From Pseudomonas sp. TNT3 (GTDB taxonomy: Bacteria; Pseudomonadota; Gammaproteobacteria; Pseudomonadales; Pseudomonadaceae), in assembly GCF_010095445.2 (NCBI RefSeq), contig NZ_WFGV02000002.1, positions 235,780-299,779 on the forward strand: a DNA stretch of 64,000 bases, given 5' to 3'. Position 1 is the first letter of the stretch; every line of letters starts with the position of its first letter. A program made the position numbers and the translations under genes. The notes beneath the pieces were generated by a model. That model had not been told where the DNA came from, ran no database searches, and worked only from the letters and a program-made list of their open reading frames with translations. Below are positions 1 to 13,612 of this stretch, piece by piece.

Positions 1-398
1 TCCAGTTCGCTCAATGCGGTGGCGACATGCAGGGAGTTGGTCATCACGACTAGACCGGGCTGTTGCCCGAGTTCTGGAATCATCGCTGCGGTCGTGCTGC
101 CGCTATCGATGATGATCCGCGCATGTTCGCGGATTCGCGTGACTGCAGCGCGGGCGATGGCCTGTTTGTATTTCGAGATCGGTTGGCCGATGTCGGCGAC
201 CAGTTCTTGAGGCATGGTAATCGCACCACCGTATCGGCGAAGCAGCAGACCATTGCTTTCAAGTGCTGCCAGGTCCTTGCGGATCGTAACTTCCGAAGTT
301 TCGAAGCGCTTGGCCAACTCATCCACACTGACTTCGCCCTGCTCATTGAGCAAGGCGAGGATGTTGTGGCGGCGTTGTGGTGTATTGCGCTTCGACAT
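1..398 (-). CDS. glmR: DeoR-family transcriptional regulator, partial (C-terminus beyond window edge)
   Basis: An open frame runs from an ATG at 398 (minus strand) to the window edge without a stop; 132 residues are visible. It starts MSKRNTPQRRHNIL and has the DeoR winged helix-turn-helix in residues 5-60 (VSVDELAKRFETSEVTIRKDL), followed by the start of the sugar-phosphate sensor domain, including the DSGSTT phosphate-binding loop typical of DeoR proteins. In pseudomonads a DeoR regulator called GlmR commonly lies between glmU and glmS, so glmS would be expected just outside the window. The position beside glmU, transcribed in the same direction, fits control of amino-sugar (glucosamine) metabolism; the ligand is inferred, not seen. 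The symbol depends on this synteny. Confidence 0.85.
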   Translation of the reverse strand, partial: MSKRNTPQRRHNILALLNEQGEVSVDELAKRFETSEVTIRKDLAALESNGLLLRRYGGAITMPQELVADIGQPISKYKQAIARAAVTRIREHARIIIDSGSTTAAMIPELGQQPGLVVMTNSLHVATALSEL

Positions 399-484
399 GA
401 GCTGGTAAGTTTCGATTCGAAAGATAACGGAAGCAATCAAAACCTATCGGCGAAACTTCGTCAAGCGGGGAGCGATAAAAAATC

Positions 485-621
485 TGTGGATAAAAGCATC
501 GCGGGTAAGCCTTGCTCCTACAGAAACAGGTTGTTCATAACTTTAATGAACGACTTCTGTTTGTAGGACCAAGGGCTTACCCGCGATAGATATCTACAGA
601 CGCCAACTGATCTGTGGATAA
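485..621. promoter_or_regulatory. Two perfect DnaA boxes in the glmR-glmU gap
   Basis: The 224-bp gap between glmR and glmU contains TGTGGATAA at 485-493 and again at 613-621, each a perfect reverse complement of the DnaA box TTATCCACA. They flank a REP palindrome. A third box (702-710) lies just inside the 3' end of glmU. Whether DnaA binds here for regulation or titration cannot be told from the sequence. Confidence 0.6.
496..586. repeat. REP-type inverted pair
   Basis: Two imperfect copies of a Pseudomonas REP unit in inverted orientation: TCGCGGGTAAGCCTTGCTCC (from 499) and its near reverse complement ending ACCCGCGA at 585, separated by about 30 bp. The transcript could fold into a long stem. 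Related units recur at 46223-46314, 57568-57661 and, degenerately, 35258-35345. Confidence 0.85.
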
Positions 622-622
622 C

Positions 623-1990
623 TCAGCTCTTCTGAATTTTTACCGGACGCTTCCAACCGTCGATATTTTTCTGGCGCGCTCTGCCCACAGCCAATTGTGC
701 GTTATCCACATTCTGCGTGATGGTTGAACCTGCCGCAGTGGTTGCACCGTTGGAGATATCCACAGGCGCCACCAGCGAATTGTTGGAGCCAATGAACACG
801 TCTTCACCCAATACGGTTTTCCACTTATTCACACCATCGTAGTTGCAGGTGATGGTGCCGGCGCCGATGTTGGTTCGAGCACCGACCTCGGCATCACCGA
901 GATAGGACAGGTGACCGGCTTTAGCGCCTTCGCCCAAATGAGCATTCTTGAGCTCAACGAAGTTACCCACATGCGCGCGAGCTTCGAGCACGCTACCCGG
1001 ACGCAAACGAGCGAATGGGCCGGCATCGCTGCCTTCACCCATGATCGCGCCATCGATGTGGCTGTTCGCCTTGATCACTACGCCTTTGCGCAAGGTGCTG
1101 TCCTTGATGACGCAGTTCGGGCCGATCACCACATCGTCCTCAATGACCACGTTGCCTTCGAGGATCACGTTGATGTCGATCAGCACGTCGCGGCCGACGG
1201 TGACTTCACCGCGGACATCAAAACGCGCCGGGTCGCGCAGCGTTACGCCCTGAGCCATCAAACGAAGGCCGGCGCGAAGTTGATAGTGGCGCTCGAGCTC
1301 GGACAGCTGTTTGCGATCATTGGCGCCCTGCACTTCCATGGCGTCATGAGCTTGTTCGGTGGCCACCACCAAACCATCGCTGACTGCCATGGCAATCACG
1401 TCGGTGAGGTAATACTCACCTTGGGCGTTGTTATTGGAGAGCCGGCTCATCCAGCCACTCAGTTGCGCAAAAGGCATTGCCAGGATGCCGGTGTTGCCTT
1501 CAGTGATTGCACGCTGGGTTTCGTTGGCGTCCTTTTGCTCAACGATGGCTGTCACCTGACCTTGGGCATCGCGAACGATACGGCCATATCCGGTCGGGTC
1601 GTCCAGTTCCACAGTGAGCAAGCCAAGCTGTTTGGCCGCGACTTTCTTCAGCAGACGCTGCAGGGTTTCAACTTCGATCAACGGAACATCGCCGTACAGA
1701 ATCAGCACGGTATCGGATTCGATGAAGGGCACCGCTTGAGCAACGGCGTGACCGGTCCCCAGTTGCTTGTCCTGCAGGACAAAATTCAGGTCATCCGCCG
1801 CCAGACGCTCACGTACCGCGTCGGCACCATGACCGATCACTACGTGAATGCGTTGTGGGTCCAGCTGCCGTGCAGTGTGGATAACATGGCCAAGCATGGA
1901 GTTGCCGGCAATCGGGTGCAGTACTTTCGGCAGTGCCGAACGCATGCGAGTGCCTTGGCCTGCGGCGAGGATAACGATTTCTAGAGACAT
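623..1990 (-). CDS. glmU: Bifunctional UDP-N-acetylglucosamine pyrophosphorylase / glucosamine-1-phosphate N-acetyltransferase
   Basis: 455 residues, the normal GlmU length. The C-terminal domain acetylates glucosamine-1-phosphate and the N-terminal domain then couples it to UTP, giving UDP-GlcNAc for peptidoglycan and lipopolysaccharide in the cytoplasm. The N-terminal nucleotidyltransferase signature [11 protein letters not shown] lies at residues 8-18, and the second half shows the irregular hexapeptide repeats of a left-handed beta helix (for example [20 protein letters not shown]). The ATG at 1990 is well placed. It lies downstream of the atp operon, after a terminator at 2051-2080, so it probably has its own promoter or depends on readthrough. 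Two perfect DnaA boxes lie inside the gene (702-710, 1876-1884). Confidence 0.97.
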   Translation of the reverse strand: MSLEIVILAAGQGTRMRSALPKVLHPIAGNSMLGHVIHTARQLDPQRIHVVIGHGADAVRERLAADDLNFVLQDKQLGTGHAVAQAVPFIESDTVLILYGDVPLIEVETLQRLLKKVAAKQLGLLTVELDDPTGYGRIVRDAQGQVTAIVEQKDANETQRAITEGNTGILAMPFAQLSGWMSRLSNNNAQGEYYLTDVIAMAVSDGLVVATEQAHDAMEVQGANDRKQLSELERHYQLRAGLRLMAQGVTLRDPARFDVRGEVTVGRDVLIDINVILEGNVVIEDDVVIGPNCVIKDSTLRKGVVIKANSHIDGAIMGEGSDAGPFARLRPGSVLEARAHVGNFVELKNAHLGEGAKAGHLSYLGDAEVGARTNIGAGTITCNYDGVNKWKTVLGEDVFIGSNNSLVAPVDISNGATTAAGSTITQNVDNAQLAVGRARQKNIDGWKRPVKIQKS

Positions 1991-2050
1991 GACTGGCTAC
2001 CAATCCTGGGTGGTCAGCGGCTGCGACCAGGTGATGAATATCGGAAAAGA

Positions 2051-2080
2051 AAAAAGGGTAGCCGAGGCTACCCTTTTTAA
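2051..2080 (-). terminator. Terminator of the atp operon
   Basis: A GC stem (GGGTAGCC/GGCTACCC with a very short loop) is flanked by A and T runs on both sides, giving a classical intrinsic terminator 28 bp after the atpC stop. The symmetry would let it work in both directions, but only the minus strand has a gene ending here. Confidence 0.9.
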
Positions 2081-2107
2081 TCAATCGCACAACAAAGTAT
2101 CGACCTG

Positions 2108-2533
2108 TTAGTGGCCGAACTTCTTGCGGATTTGCTGAACGGTGCGCAGCTGAGCTGCGGCCTCGGCCAGACGTGCGGCGGCGGAACCGTAATCGAACTC
2201 CGCGCCCCGCTCATGCAAGGCCTTCTCGGCAGCCTTAACGGCTTCCTGAGCGGAGGCTTCGTCCAGGTCGGCAGCACGTTGCACAGTATCGGCAAGTACC
2301 TTGACCATGTTCGGCTGAACCTCGAGGAAACCACCGGAGATGTAATACACCTCCTCTTCCCCGCCCTGCTTGACCAGGCGGATCGGGCCCGGCTTGAGAT
2401 TAGTGATCAGCGGCGCGTGACCCAGGGCGATACCAAGATCACCCAGTGCACCGTGCGCAATCACCATCTCGACCAGGCCGGAAAAGATTTCCCCTTCCGC
2501 GCTGACGATATCGCAATGGACTGTCATAGCCAT
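2108..2533 (-). CDS. atpC: F1Fo ATP synthase epsilon subunit
   Basis: 141 residues. The epsilon subunit is part of the central stalk of F1; it couples rotation of gamma to the c-ring and can inhibit ATP hydrolysis. It begins [19 protein letters not shown], typical of the N-terminal beta-sandwich, and ends in the two-helix C-terminal region rich in Ala and Glu ([15 protein letters not shown]). It is the last gene of the atp operon, 45 bp after atpD and just before a strong terminator. Confidence 0.97.
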   Translation of the reverse strand: MAMTVHCDIVSAEGEIFSGLVEMVIAHGALGDLGIALGHAPLITNLKPGPIRLVKQGGEEEVYYISGGFLEVQPNMVKVLADTVQRAADLDEASAQEAVKAAEKALHERGAEFDYGSAAARLAEAAAQLRTVQQIRKKFGH

Positions 2534-2578
2534 CTGATTGCCTCAACCTAAATTAGCGCCCGTTGCCGGGCGCCGGGA

Positions 2579-3985
<1,407 letters not shown>

Positions 3986-4846
3986 TTAAACCGCGGCAGC
4001 GCCGCCGACGATTTCCGAGATCTCTTGGGTGATCGCAGCCTGACGCGCCTTGTTGTAGACCAGCTGCAAATCGCTGATCAAATCACCGGCGTTGTCGGTA
4101 GCGTTCTTCATCGCGATCATCCGCGCAGCTTGTTCAGCCGCGTTGTTCTCGACCACCGCCTGGTAGACCTGCGACTCCACGTAACGGACCATCAAGCCGT
4201 CAAGCAGCTCTTTGGCGTCCGGTTCGTACAGATAATCCCAGTGGTGCTTGAGTTCCTGTTCCGGGGTTGCCACCAATGGAATCAACTGCTCCACGGTAGG
4301 CTGTTGCGTCATGGTGTTGATGAACTTGTTGGACACCACGGACAGGCGGTCAATACGGCCGTCCAGGTAGGCATCCAGCATCACCTTGACGCTGCCGATC
4401 AGGTCATTGATCGACGGCTCTTCACCCAGGTGGCTGATAGCTGCTACGACGTTACCGCCGAAGTTGCGGAAGAAAGCCGCACCCTTGCTACCAACAACAC
4501 ACAGATCGATCTCGACGCCGTTTTCGCGGTTTACCGCCATGTCCTTGACCAGAGCCTTGAACAGGTTGGTGTTCAAGCCACCACACAGACCACGGTCACT
4601 GCTCACCACAACATAACCGACGCGCTTTACTTCACGGTCGAGCATGAACGGGTGGCGATATTCCGGGTTGGCGTTGGCCAGATGGCCAATAACCTGGCGG
4701 ATGCGCTCCGCGTAAGGACGGCTAGCAGCCATGCGCATTTGTGCCTTGCGCATTTTACTGACCGCCACTTTTTCCATGGCGCTGGTAATCTTTTGCGTGC
4801 TTTTGATGCTCGCAATCTTACTGCGAATCTCTTTTGCGCCTGCCAT
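3986..4846 (-). CDS. atpG: F1Fo ATP synthase gamma subunit
   Basis: 286 residues. Gamma is the rotating shaft of F1; its N- and C-terminal helices form the coiled coil inside the alpha3beta3 ring. The start [20 protein letters not shown] and the C-terminal segment [18 protein letters not shown] are signature regions of the family, and the internal [11 protein letters not shown] motif is intact. It lies between atpA and atpD with short gaps (50 and 27 bp), consistent with co-transcription. Confidence 0.98.
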   Translation of the reverse strand: MAGAKEIRSKIASIKSTQKITSAMEKVAVSKMRKAQMRMAASRPYAERIRQVIGHLANANPEYRHPFMLDREVKRVGYVVVSSDRGLCGGLNTNLFKALVKDMAVNRENGVEIDLCVVGSKGAAFFRNFGGNVVAAISHLGEEPSINDLIGSVKVMLDAYLDGRIDRLSVVSNKFINTMTQQPTVEQLIPLVATPEQELKHHWDYLYEPDAKELLDGLMVRYVESQVYQAVVENNAAEQAARMIAMKNATDNAGDLISDLQLVYNKARQAAITQEISEIVGGAAAV

Positions 4847-4896
4847 GTAACACCTATCAGGTTAGCAAGCGGGAGCCTCGCGGCTCCCGCTGCGGC

Positions 4897-6441
4897 TTAC
4901 CAGGTTTGGGTGGCCTTGAACTTCTCGATACCGGCTTTCATGCCAGCGTCGATTTCGTCATTGAAGTCACCCTTCACGTTGATCTTCGCCATCAAATCGG
5001 CGTGATCGCGGTTGAAGAAAGCAATCAGCGCTTGTTCGAAGCTGCCGATCTTGGCGATTTCAACGTCAGTCAGGAACCCACGCTCAGCGGCATACAGCGA
5101 CAGCGCCATGTCAGCGATCGACATTGGTGCGTATTGCTTCTGCTTCATCAGCTCGGTAACGCGCTGACCATGCTCAAGTTGCTTACGGGTCGCTTCGTCC
5201 AGGTCAGAAGCGAACTGGGCGAATGCCGCCAGTTCACGGTACTGAGCCAGAGCGGTACGGATACCACCGGAGAGCTTCTTGATGATCTTGGTCTGAGCGG
5301 CACCACCCACACGGGATACCGAAACACCGGCGTTCACTGCAGGACGGATCCCGGAGTTGAACATGGCCGATTCCAGGAAGATCTGACCGTCGGTGATGGA
5401 AATCACGTTGGTCGGAACGAACGCGGAAACGTCGCCAGCCTGGGTTTCAATGATCGGCAGTGCGGTCAGGGAACCGGTTTTGCCGGTCACTGCGCCGTTG
5501 GTGAACTTCTCTACGTACTCTTCCGAAACGCGGGATGCGCGCTCCAGCAGACGCGAGTGGAGATAGAACACGTCGCCTGGGTAAGCTTCACGGCCTGGTG
5601 GACGGCGCAGCAGCAGGGAAATCTGGCGATAAGCCACTGCTTGCTTGGACAGATCGTCATAAACGATCAGCGCGTCTTCACCGCGGTCGCGGAAGAATTC
5701 ACCCATGGTGCAACCGGAGTACGGAGCCAGGAATTGCAGTGCTGCAGATTCCGAAGCGCTCGCGGCAACGACGATGGTGTTAGCCAGTGCGCCGTTTTCT
5801 TCCAGCTTGCGAACCACGTTAGCGATGGTCGATTGTTTCTGACCGATGGCTACGTAGACGCAGAAAATACCGCTGTTTTTCTGGTTGATGATCGCGTCGA
5901 TCGCCAGAGCGGTTTTACCGATCTGACGGTCACCGATGATCAGCTCACGCTGGCCACGGCCGACAGGAATCATGGCATCGACAGCCTTGTAGCCAGTCTG
6001 TACAGGCTGGTCTACCGACTTACGCCAGATCACGCCTGGAGCAACTTTCTCGACCGCGTCGGTCTCGGTGTTGTTCAGCGGACCTTTGCCGTCAACTGGG
6101 TTACCCAGTGCGTCGACTACGCGACCCAGCAGTTCCTTACCAACCGGAACTTCGAGGATGCGGCCGGTGCACTTGGCGCTCATGCCTTCAGCCAGAGACT
6201 GGTAGGAGCCCAAAACTACGGCACCTACGGAGTCTTGCTCCAGGTTGAGAGCCATACCGAAGACGCCGCCCGGAAACTCGATCATCTCGCCGTACATAAC
6301 GTCGGCCAGACCGTGAATCCGCACGATACCGTCAGATACGCTGACGACAGTGCCTTCGTTACGGGCTTGGGAGGTCACATCGAGCTTGTCGATGCGGCCC
6401 TTGATAATTTCACTTATTTCGGAAGGATTGAGTTGCTGCAT
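4897..6441 (-). CDS. atpA: F1Fo ATP synthase alpha subunit
   Basis: 514 residues. Alpha forms the F1 hexamer with beta and holds the non-catalytic nucleotide sites. The Walker A motif GDRQIGKT and the family signature [20 protein letters not shown] are present. It begins [20 protein letters not shown], the usual gammaproteobacterial start. It follows atpH by 21 bp. A long open frame on the opposite strand of this gene is a codon-bias shadow and is not annotated. Confidence 0.99.
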   Translation of the reverse strand: MQQLNPSEISEIIKGRIDKLDVTSQARNEGTVVSVSDGIVRIHGLADVMYGEMIEFPGGVFGMALNLEQDSVGAVVLGSYQSLAEGMSAKCTGRILEVPVGKELLGRVVDALGNPVDGKGPLNNTETDAVEKVAPGVIWRKSVDQPVQTGYKAVDAMIPVGRGQRELIIGDRQIGKTALAIDAIINQKNSGIFCVYVAIGQKQSTIANVVRKLEENGALANTIVVAASASESAALQFLAPYSGCTMGEFFRDRGEDALIVYDDLSKQAVAYRQISLLLRRPPGREAYPGDVFYLHSRLLERASRVSEEYVEKFTNGAVTGKTGSLTALPIIETQAGDVSAFVPTNVISITDGQIFLESAMFNSGIRPAVNAGVSVSRVGGAAQTKIIKKLSGGIRTALAQYRELAAFAQFASDLDEATRKQLEHGQRVTELMKQKQYAPMSIADMALSLYAAERGFLTDVEIAKIGSFEQALIAFFNRDHADLMAKINVKGDFNDEIDAGMKAGIEKFKATQTW

Positions 6442-6462
6442 TGCTCTGCTGCCCCTTCAAAC

Positions 6463-6999
6463 TCAAGATTTCAATGCTTCGGCAAGGCTCGCGAGTTTGC
6501 CGCGAACCGAGCCATCGATAACCAGGTCGCCGGCGCGGATGACAATGCCCCCAATAAGGGATTTGTCTTCCTCGACTTGCAGGCGCACTTCCCGGTTGAG
6601 TCGTGCACTGAGAACCTTGGCGAGTTTGTCTTGCTGTTCTTGGTTCAATGCAAAAGCACTGGTCACTTCAACGTCTACCGATTTCTCTTGTTCGGCCTTG
6701 TACAGGTCGAACAGAGCGGATATCTCCGGCAAAAGCGGGAGACGGTCGTTTTCGGCAACGACGTGAATGAAGTTCTGTGCCTTGGCATCAAACTTGTCGC
6801 CGCACACGTCAATAAACGTGGCGGCCTTGTCTGCGCTCGTCAGTCGCGGGGCCTTGAGCACGCGCTGCATGGTGTCGTCTTGCGACACTGCTGCAGCCAG
6901 GCCGAGCATGGCTGACCAAGAGGCCAGTTGCTGGTGGGCCTGGGCGTGCTCGAAGGCTGCCTTAGCGTAAGGTCGGGCCAACGTGGTCAATTCTGCCAT
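6463..6999 (-). CDS. atpH: F1Fo ATP synthase delta subunit
   Basis: 178 residues. Delta is the top of the peripheral stalk and links the b subunits to the alpha N-termini. It opens with the conserved [19 protein letters not shown] and ends with the typical segment [20 protein letters not shown]. It follows atpF by 12 bp and precedes atpA by 21 bp, so it sits in its standard place in the operon. Confidence 0.97.
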   Translation of the reverse strand: MAELTTLARPYAKAAFEHAQAHQQLASWSAMLGLAAAVSQDDTMQRVLKAPRLTSADKAATFIDVCGDKFDAKAQNFIHVVAENDRLPLLPEISALFDLYKAEQEKSVDVEVTSAFALNQEQQDKLAKVLSARLNREVRLQVEEDKSLIGGIVIRAGDLVIDGSVRGKLASLAEALKS

Positions 7000-7011
7000 G
7001 ATCGCCCTCGC

Positions 7012-7482
7012 TTAAATTTCAGCAGCCAGTTTGTTTACCAGCTCCGCGTGCGCGTTTTGATCGATTGTGGCACCCAGGATCTTCTCGGCGCCGCCAACGG
7101 CCAGTGCACCCAATTGGGCACGCAGCGCGTCTTTGACACTGTTCAGTTCCTGCTCGATCTCGGCCTGAGCCTGAACCTTCACACGGTCAGCGTCGATACG
7201 GGCTTTTTCAACAGCCTCTTCAACAATCTGGTTACCGCGTTTCTTGGCTTGCTCAATGATTTCGGCTGCCTGAGCTTTTGCTTCGCGCAGTTGCTGACCC
7301 GCTTTATCTTGGGCCAGCTCCAGGTCGCGAGCTGCTCGGGCGGCAGCGTCCAGTCCATCCGCGATCTTCTTCTGACGTTCGTGCAAAGCCGCGATGACCG
7401 GAGGCCACACGAACTTCATGCAAAACAGTACAAAAATGAAGAACGCAACGGACTGGCCAATCAGGGTTGCATTAATGTTCAC
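7012..7482 (-). CDS. atpF: F1Fo ATP synthase b subunit
   Basis: 156 residues. Subunit b is the peripheral stalk that holds F1 against Fo. One N-terminal membrane segment (about residues 8-26, [20 protein letters not shown]) is followed by a long charged helix rich in Ala, Glu, Lys and Gln that forms the dimeric coiled coil. It lies between atpE (56 bp upstream) and atpH (12 bp downstream). Confidence 0.97.
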   Translation of the reverse strand: MNINATLIGQSVAFFIFVLFCMKFVWPPVIAALHERQKKIADGLDAAARAARDLELAQDKAGQQLREAKAQAAEIIEQAKKRGNQIVEEAVEKARIDADRVKVQAQAEIEQELNSVKDALRAQLGALAVGGAEKILGATIDQNAHAELVNKLAAEI

Positions 7483-7538
7483 GCCAACACCTCGCTCGTT
7501 CGTTGCACATCACACCAATTACTCGAAGGTTCGAGTAA

Positions 7539-7811
<273 letters not shown>

Positions 7812-7929
7812 TTACGTCGTATGGTTTAGGTTTTTTAGATTTTAAAGCGGTAAAACAAATCGTTTCATAGCCCTGTTCGGGCACCCACCCGTTTGACCGG
7901 GTGGGACATCAGACTAGTCGAGACTGGTC

Positions 7930-9223
<1,294 letters not shown>

Positions 9224-9297
9224 CACTATTGCTCTCCAATGGTCGGCTGCCAGAATTCAATAACTTGGCATAATTTGTGCCGACAAAATGCGCGCAG

Positions 9298-9326
9298 AGT
9301 ATAGGGGCGGTTCTGCCCCTATTCAA
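9298..9326 (-). promoter_or_regulatory. Predicted sigma70 promoter of the atp operon with a palindrome in the spacer
   Basis: On the minus strand, -35 TTGAAT (9321-9326) and -10 TATACT (9298-9303) are separated by exactly 17 bp. The spacer is almost filled by a perfect inverted repeat, ATAGGGGC (9301-9308) and GCCCCTAT (9315-9322), which overlaps both hexamers. The leader to the atpI start is about 70 nt. The hexamers are seen directly; a regulator for the palindrome is inference. Confidence 0.75.
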
Positions 9327-9371
9327 CTGTCAGGTAGTGATTTCCGACTGCACGCTACATGAGGAAATGTT

Positions 9372-10244
9372 TCAGCGAATGTGTGCGAGCACACCCTGAA
9401 GCTCATCGAGGGAGTTGTAACCAATCACCAACTGCCCCTTCCCCTTCTTTCCGTGTCGAATCTGCACCGCAGAGCCTAGGCGCTCGGCCAGGCGCTGCTC
9501 GAGTCGGGCGATATCCGGGTCCGGTTTAACCGGTTCGGCAGGCTCTTGTTTGCCACTCAACCACTGGCGAACCAGTGCCTCAGTCTGGCGCACAGTCAGC
9601 CCCCGTGCGACAACATGTCGCGCCCCTTCAACCTGTTGATTTTCAGGCAAACCGAGCAAAGCACGTGCGTGACCCATTTCCAGGTCACCGTGCGACAGCA
9701 TGGTTTTTATAACTTCTGGCAACGCGATCAAGCGTAGCAGGTTGGCCACGGTTACGCGGGACTTGCCTACCGCTTCCGCGACCTGTTGCTGTGTCAGCTG
9801 GAATTCGTGCTGCAATCGCTGCAGCGCGACCGCCTCCTCGATCGGATTGAGGTCCTCACGCTGGATGTTCTCGATCAGCGCCATCGCGATCGCGGTTTCA
9901 TCCGGTACATCGCGGACCATGGCCGGAATGGTTTCCTGGCCAGCCTGCTGGCTTGCGCGCCAACGGCGTTCACCGGCAATAATTTCGAAGCGGCCACTGC
10001 CGATGGGGCGAACCACGATCGGCTGCATGACGCCTTGGGCCTTGATCGACTGCGCCAGTTCTTCCAGCGCTTGAGGATCCATGTCTCGACGCGGCTGGTA
10101 CTTCCCGCGCTGGATCAGGTCCAGCGGCAGGTGCTGCAGCTCACGTTGGTCTGCTTGCACCGCCTGCTCTTCCAGCGAACTGACAGTAGGACCACTCAGC
10201 AGTGCATCCAGTCCACGTCCGAGACCTCGTTTCTTGACGGCCAT
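9372..10244 (-). CDS. parB: Chromosome-partitioning protein ParB
   Basis: 290 residues. ParB binds parS sites near the origin, spreads on DNA using CTP, and works with ParA to segregate origins. The sequence has the N-terminal box II-type motif AGERRWRASQ, the IQREDLNPIEEA segment, a helix-turn-helix (LTQQQVAEAVGKSRVTVANL) and a C-terminal dimerisation domain. It starts MAVKKRGLGRGLDALL, normal for the family. It lies 9 bp after parA, and two perfect parS sites lie in recF about 15 kb away. Confidence 0.98.
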   Translation of the reverse strand: MAVKKRGLGRGLDALLSGPTVSSLEEQAVQADQRELQHLPLDLIQRGKYQPRRDMDPQALEELAQSIKAQGVMQPIVVRPIGSGRFEIIAGERRWRASQQAGQETIPAMVRDVPDETAIAMALIENIQREDLNPIEEAVALQRLQHEFQLTQQQVAEAVGKSRVTVANLLRLIALPEVIKTMLSHGDLEMGHARALLGLPENQQVEGARHVVARGLTVRQTEALVRQWLSGKQEPAEPVKPDPDIARLEQRLAERLGSAVQIRHGKKGKGQLVIGYNSLDELQGVLAHIR

Positions 10245-10253
10245 GGGGATTCC

Positions 10254-11051
10254 TTAAGTTGCCTGAGCGGCGGCGGTGCGTGAGTTTTTGCGTTGGCGGC
10301 GAACCATCTCGCCCGCCAATGCAAGATAGGCAATGGCGCCTCGCGAAGACTTGTCGTAAGCCAGCGCAGGCATGCCGTAGCTTGGCGCTTCGGCCAGGCG
10401 GATGTTGCGCGGAATCACGGTGTCGTAAAGCTGATCGCCGAAGTGTTCCTTGAGCTGCGCAGAAACATCGTTCATCAGGCTCAGTCGCGGATCGTACATC
10501 GTCCGCAAGAGGCCTTCGACTTTCAAATTCGGGTTCAGCAGCTCAGCAATACGCTTGATGTTATCCACAAGGTCGCTCAAGCCTTCGAGTGCAAAGTACT
10601 CGCACTGCATGGGGATAATTACCCCGTCAGCAGCCACAAGAGCGTTGAGTGTCAGCATCGAAAGCGACGGTGGGCAATCGATCAGAATGTAATCGTAGTT
10701 TTCACGGATCGGCGCCAGCGCACTACGCAGACGGCTTTCCTTCATCTGCATTTCCAGCAGAACCACTTCTGCCGCGGTCAGGTCGCGGTTGGCCGGCAAC
10801 AGTTGGTAACCACCGTGCTCGGAGTAATGCATGGCCTGAGCCAGATCGCATTCACCGATCAACAGGTCGTAGACCGAGTTTTCCAGGCCGTGTTTATCCA
10901 CACCGCTACCCATGGTGGCGTTGCCCTGTGGATCGAGATCGATCAACAGCACCCGGCGCTTGGTTGCAACCAGGGATGCTGCGAGGTTGATGCAGGTGGT
11001 GGTTTTACCCACACCACCCTTTTGGTTCGCAATCGCGAATACCTTAGCCAT
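10254..11051 (-). CDS. parA: Chromosome-partitioning ATPase ParA (Soj)
   Basis: 265 residues from the ATG at 11051. ParA is a Walker-type ATPase that forms gradients on the nucleoid and moves ParB-parS complexes. The deviant Walker A motif KGGVGKTT follows the N-terminus MAKVFAIANQ, and the Walker B-like stretch ILIDCPPSLS is present. A longer frame from TTG 11069 adds six residues, but MAKVFAIANQKGG is the conserved start. It lies 18 bp after rsmG, consistent with an mnmG-rsmG-parA-parB operon. Two perfect DnaA boxes (10561-10569, 10894-10902) lie inside the gene. Confidence 0.97.
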   Translation of the reverse strand: MAKVFAIANQKGGVGKTTTCINLAASLVATKRRVLLIDLDPQGNATMGSGVDKHGLENSVYDLLIGECDLAQAMHYSEHGGYQLLPANRDLTAAEVVLLEMQMKESRLRSALAPIRENYDYILIDCPPSLSMLTLNALVAADGVIIPMQCEYFALEGLSDLVDNIKRIAELLNPNLKVEGLLRTMYDPRLSLMNDVSAQLKEHFGDQLYDTVIPRNIRLAEAPSYGMPALAYDKSSRGAIAYLALAGEMVRRQRKNSRTAAAQAT

Positions 11052-11069
11052 TCTTGCTTTTGTTCCCAA

Positions 11070-11714
11070 TCATGCCGTGCGGCGCAGTATCAGCAGATGA
11101 CGTTGGCCTTGGCAACCAGGTACGGCCAGGGCGTGTTCGCTATCGAGGTGGAAGTCTGCCGGCAATGCTACCAGCTCATCGGCTGGATGAACGCCCTTCA
11201 TTGCCAGCCAACGCGTATCGGTATCGCCGAGGTGGCGAGTCCAGTTGGTGAAATTCTCCATGCTGCTGAATGCCCGGGAGATGATCCCGTTGAAGGGCTG
11301 TGCAGGCTGGAAAGCTTCCACGCGACTGTGGATAACTTGCAAATTATCCAGTTTGAGTTCGAGTTTTACCTGGGTGAGGAACCGGGTTTTCTTGCCATTG
11401 CTGTCCAGACAGGTCACCTGCGACTCCGGAAACAGGATGGCCAACGGAATACCCGGCATGCCGCCGCCGCTACCCACGTCCAGCCATCGACCGTTTTCGA
11501 CAAACGACATCACGCTGAGACTATCGAGCAAGTGACGGGAAACCATTTCGTCCGGATCCCGGACTGCGGTCAGGTTGTATGCCTTGTTCCATTTAATCAA
11601 CAGGGCCAGATAGCCCAACAACTGGGCGTGCTGGGCCTCTGTCAGGGTGACACCGAGCTGGCGAGCACCTGTGGATAACTCTTCGGCGTGTTGCGAGGTG
11701 ACCAACGAACTCAA
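11070..11714 (-). CDS. rsmG: 16S rRNA (guanine527-N7)-methyltransferase
   Basis: 214 residues. RsmG (GidB) methylates N7 of G527 in 16S rRNA using S-adenosylmethionine; its loss gives low-level streptomycin resistance in many bacteria. The SAM-binding loop [17 protein letters not shown] is clear. The ATG at 11714 overlaps the mnmG stop by 4 bp, a sign of translational coupling. Two perfect DnaA boxes lie within the gene (11327-11335, 11670-11678). Confidence 0.97.
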   Translation of the reverse strand: MSSLVTSQHAEELSTGARQLGVTLTEAQHAQLLGYLALLIKWNKAYNLTAVRDPDEMVSRHLLDSLSVMSFVENGRWLDVGSGGGMPGIPLAILFPESQVTCLDSNGKKTRFLTQVKLELKLDNLQVIHSRVEAFQPAQPFNGIISRAFSSMENFTNWTRHLGDTDTRWLAMKGVHPADELVALPADFHLDSEHALAVPGCQGQRHLLILRRTA

Positions 11715-13612
11715 GCGCTTTGCTCCAACTGACGGCCCGCGCCGCGTTTTTTCAAATGAATCATCAACAGCGAAATGGCTGCTGGAGTAACACCCGGAAT
11801 ACGCGAAGCCTGGCCGAGAGTCTCCGGACGCGTAGCGCCGAGCTTGCTCTGGATCTCTTTCGAGAGGCCGGAAATGTTCGTGTAATCGATATCCACAGGC
11901 AATTTCGTGTCTTCACTGGCACGCAGGCGAGCGATTTCATCCTGTTGACGATCGATGTAGCCGGCGTACTTGGTCTTGATTTCGACCTGTTCTGCGACTT
12001 GTGGATCTTCCGCACCGCCACCTGTCACTGCGATCAGACCAGCGTAGTCAATTTCCGGACGACTCAGCAGATTGAGCAGATTGTATTCGTGGGTCAGCGG
12101 CGTTCCGAACTTCTCGGAAATCGCATCGCCCTGCTCGGTGCCTGGACGAACCCAGGTACTTTTCAGACGCTGTTCTTCCAGCGTGATGCTTTCACGTTTG
12201 GTGCAGAAAGCAGCCCAACGCGCGTCATCGACCAGACCCAGCTCGCGACCTTTTTCGGTCAACCGCAGGTCCGCATTGTCTTCACGCAGGATCAGGCGGT
12301 ACTCGGCACGGGAAGTGAACATCCGGTACGGCTCTTGAGTGCCGAGGGTAATCAGGTCGTCAACCAACACGCCGATGTACGCCTCGTCGCGACGCGGACA
12401 CCAGGCGTCTTTGCCCTGCGCACGCAGCGCGGCATTAGCCCCGGCCAGTAATCCCTGGGCACCGGCTTCTTCGTAACCGGTCGTCCCGTTGATTTGGCCA
12501 GCGAAGAACAAACCGCCAATCACCTTGGTTTCCAGGCTGTATTTCAGGTCACGCGGATCGAAATAGTCGTATTCGATGGCATAGCCCGGCCGCACGATGT
12601 GCGCGTTTTCCATACCGCGGATCGACTGCACGATCTGCAATTGCACGTCGAACGGCAAGGAGGTGGAGATCCCGTTCGGGTACAGCTCGTTGGTGGTAAG
12701 TCCTTCCGGCTCGATGAAGACCTGGTGGCTTTCCTTGTCGGCAAAGCGATGAATCTTGTCTTCGATCGACGGGCAGTACCGAGGGCCAATGCCTTCGATC
12801 AGCCCTGCATCGGAATACATCGGCGAACGGTCGAGGTTGGCGGCGATGATCTCGTGTGTACGGGCGTTGGTGTGGGTAATCCAGCAGCTCACCTGTTTGG
12901 GGTGTTGCTCTTTGGAGCCCATGAACGACATCACCGGGATTGGCGTATCGCCCGCTTGCTCGGTCATCACCGAGAAATTCACGGAACGACCGTCGATACG
13001 CGGTGGTGTGCCGGTTTTCAAACGACCGACGCGCAACGGCAATTCACGCAAACGGTGCGCCAGAGCGATTGAGGGCGGATCACCGGCACGGCCGCCGGAA
13101 AAATTCTGCATCCCTATGTGGATAAGTCCACCGAGGAACGTGCCGGTGGTCAATACCACTGAATCGGCGAAGAAACGAAGACCCATTTGGGTCACTACGC
13201 CGCGCACTTGTTCCTGCTCAACGATCAGGTCGTCGGCAGCTTGCTGAAATATCCACAGGTTGGGCTGGTTTTCCAGTGCTTCGCGGACTGCTGCCTTGTA
13301 GAGAACCCGATCTGCCTGAGCGCGAGTGGCTCGTACGGCTGGGCCTTTACGGCTGTTCAAAACGCGAAACTGGATGCCGCCTTTATCGGTAGCCATGGCC
13401 ATCGCGCCGCCCAGGGCATCGATTTCCTTGACCAGATGGCTTTTGCCAATCCCACCGATAGCGGGGTTGCAACTCATGGCGCCGAGGGTTTCCACGTTAT
13501 GCGTCAGCAACAGGGTTTTTGCCCCCATACGTGCTGAGGCCAGTGCTGCCTCGGTACCGGCATGACCGCCGCCGATGACGATCACTTCAAAACGGGAAGG
13601 GAAATCCACCAC
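11711..13612 (-). CDS. mnmG: tRNA uridine-5-carboxymethylaminomethyl modification enzyme MnmG (GidA)
   Basis: 633 residues, a normal length. MnmG, an FAD protein, works with MnmE to install the carboxymethylaminomethyl group on U34 of certain tRNAs. The FAD-binding motif [14 protein letters not shown] is near the N-terminus, and the family signatures [20 protein letters not shown] and [14 protein letters not shown] are present. It overlaps rsmG by 4 bp. In this genome its partner gene mnmE is about 4.7 kb away, beyond the fec-type cassette. A perfect DnaA box lies at 13117-13125. Confidence 0.98.
   Translation of the reverse strand: MVDFPSRFEVIVIGGGHAGTEAALASARMGAKTLLLTHNVETLGAMSCNPAIGGIGKSHLVKEIDALGGAMAMATDKGGIQFRVLNSRKGPAVRATRAQADRVLYKAAVREALENQPNLWIFQQAADDLIVEQEQVRGVVTQMGLRFFADSVVLTTGTFLGGLIHIGMQNFSGGRAGDPPSIALAHRLRELPLRVGRLKTGTPPRIDGRSVNFSVMTEQAGDTPIPVMSFMGSKEQHPKQVSCWITHTNARTHEIIAANLDRSPMYSDAGLIEGIGPRYCPSIEDKIHRFADKESHQVFIEPEGLTTNELYPNGISTSLPFDVQLQIVQSIRGMENAHIVRPGYAIEYDYFDPRDLKYSLETKVIGGLFFAGQINGTTGYEEAGAQGLLAGANAALRAQGKDAWCPRRDEAYIGVLVDDLITLGTQEPYRMFTSRAEYRLILREDNADLRLTEKGRELGLVDDARWAAFCTKRESITLEEQRLKSTWVRPGTEQGDAISEKFGTPLTHEYNLLNLLSRPEIDYAGLIAVTGGGAEDPQVAEQVEIKTKYAGYIDRQQDEIARLRASEDTKLPVDIDYTNISGLSKEIQSKLGATRPETLGQASRIPGVTPAAISLLMIHLKKRGAGRQLEQSA

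Noticed and set aside
11052..11069. TTG start adding six residues to ParA
   Set aside because: MAKVFAIANQKGG is the conserved N-terminus, and the ATG at 11051 is better supported.
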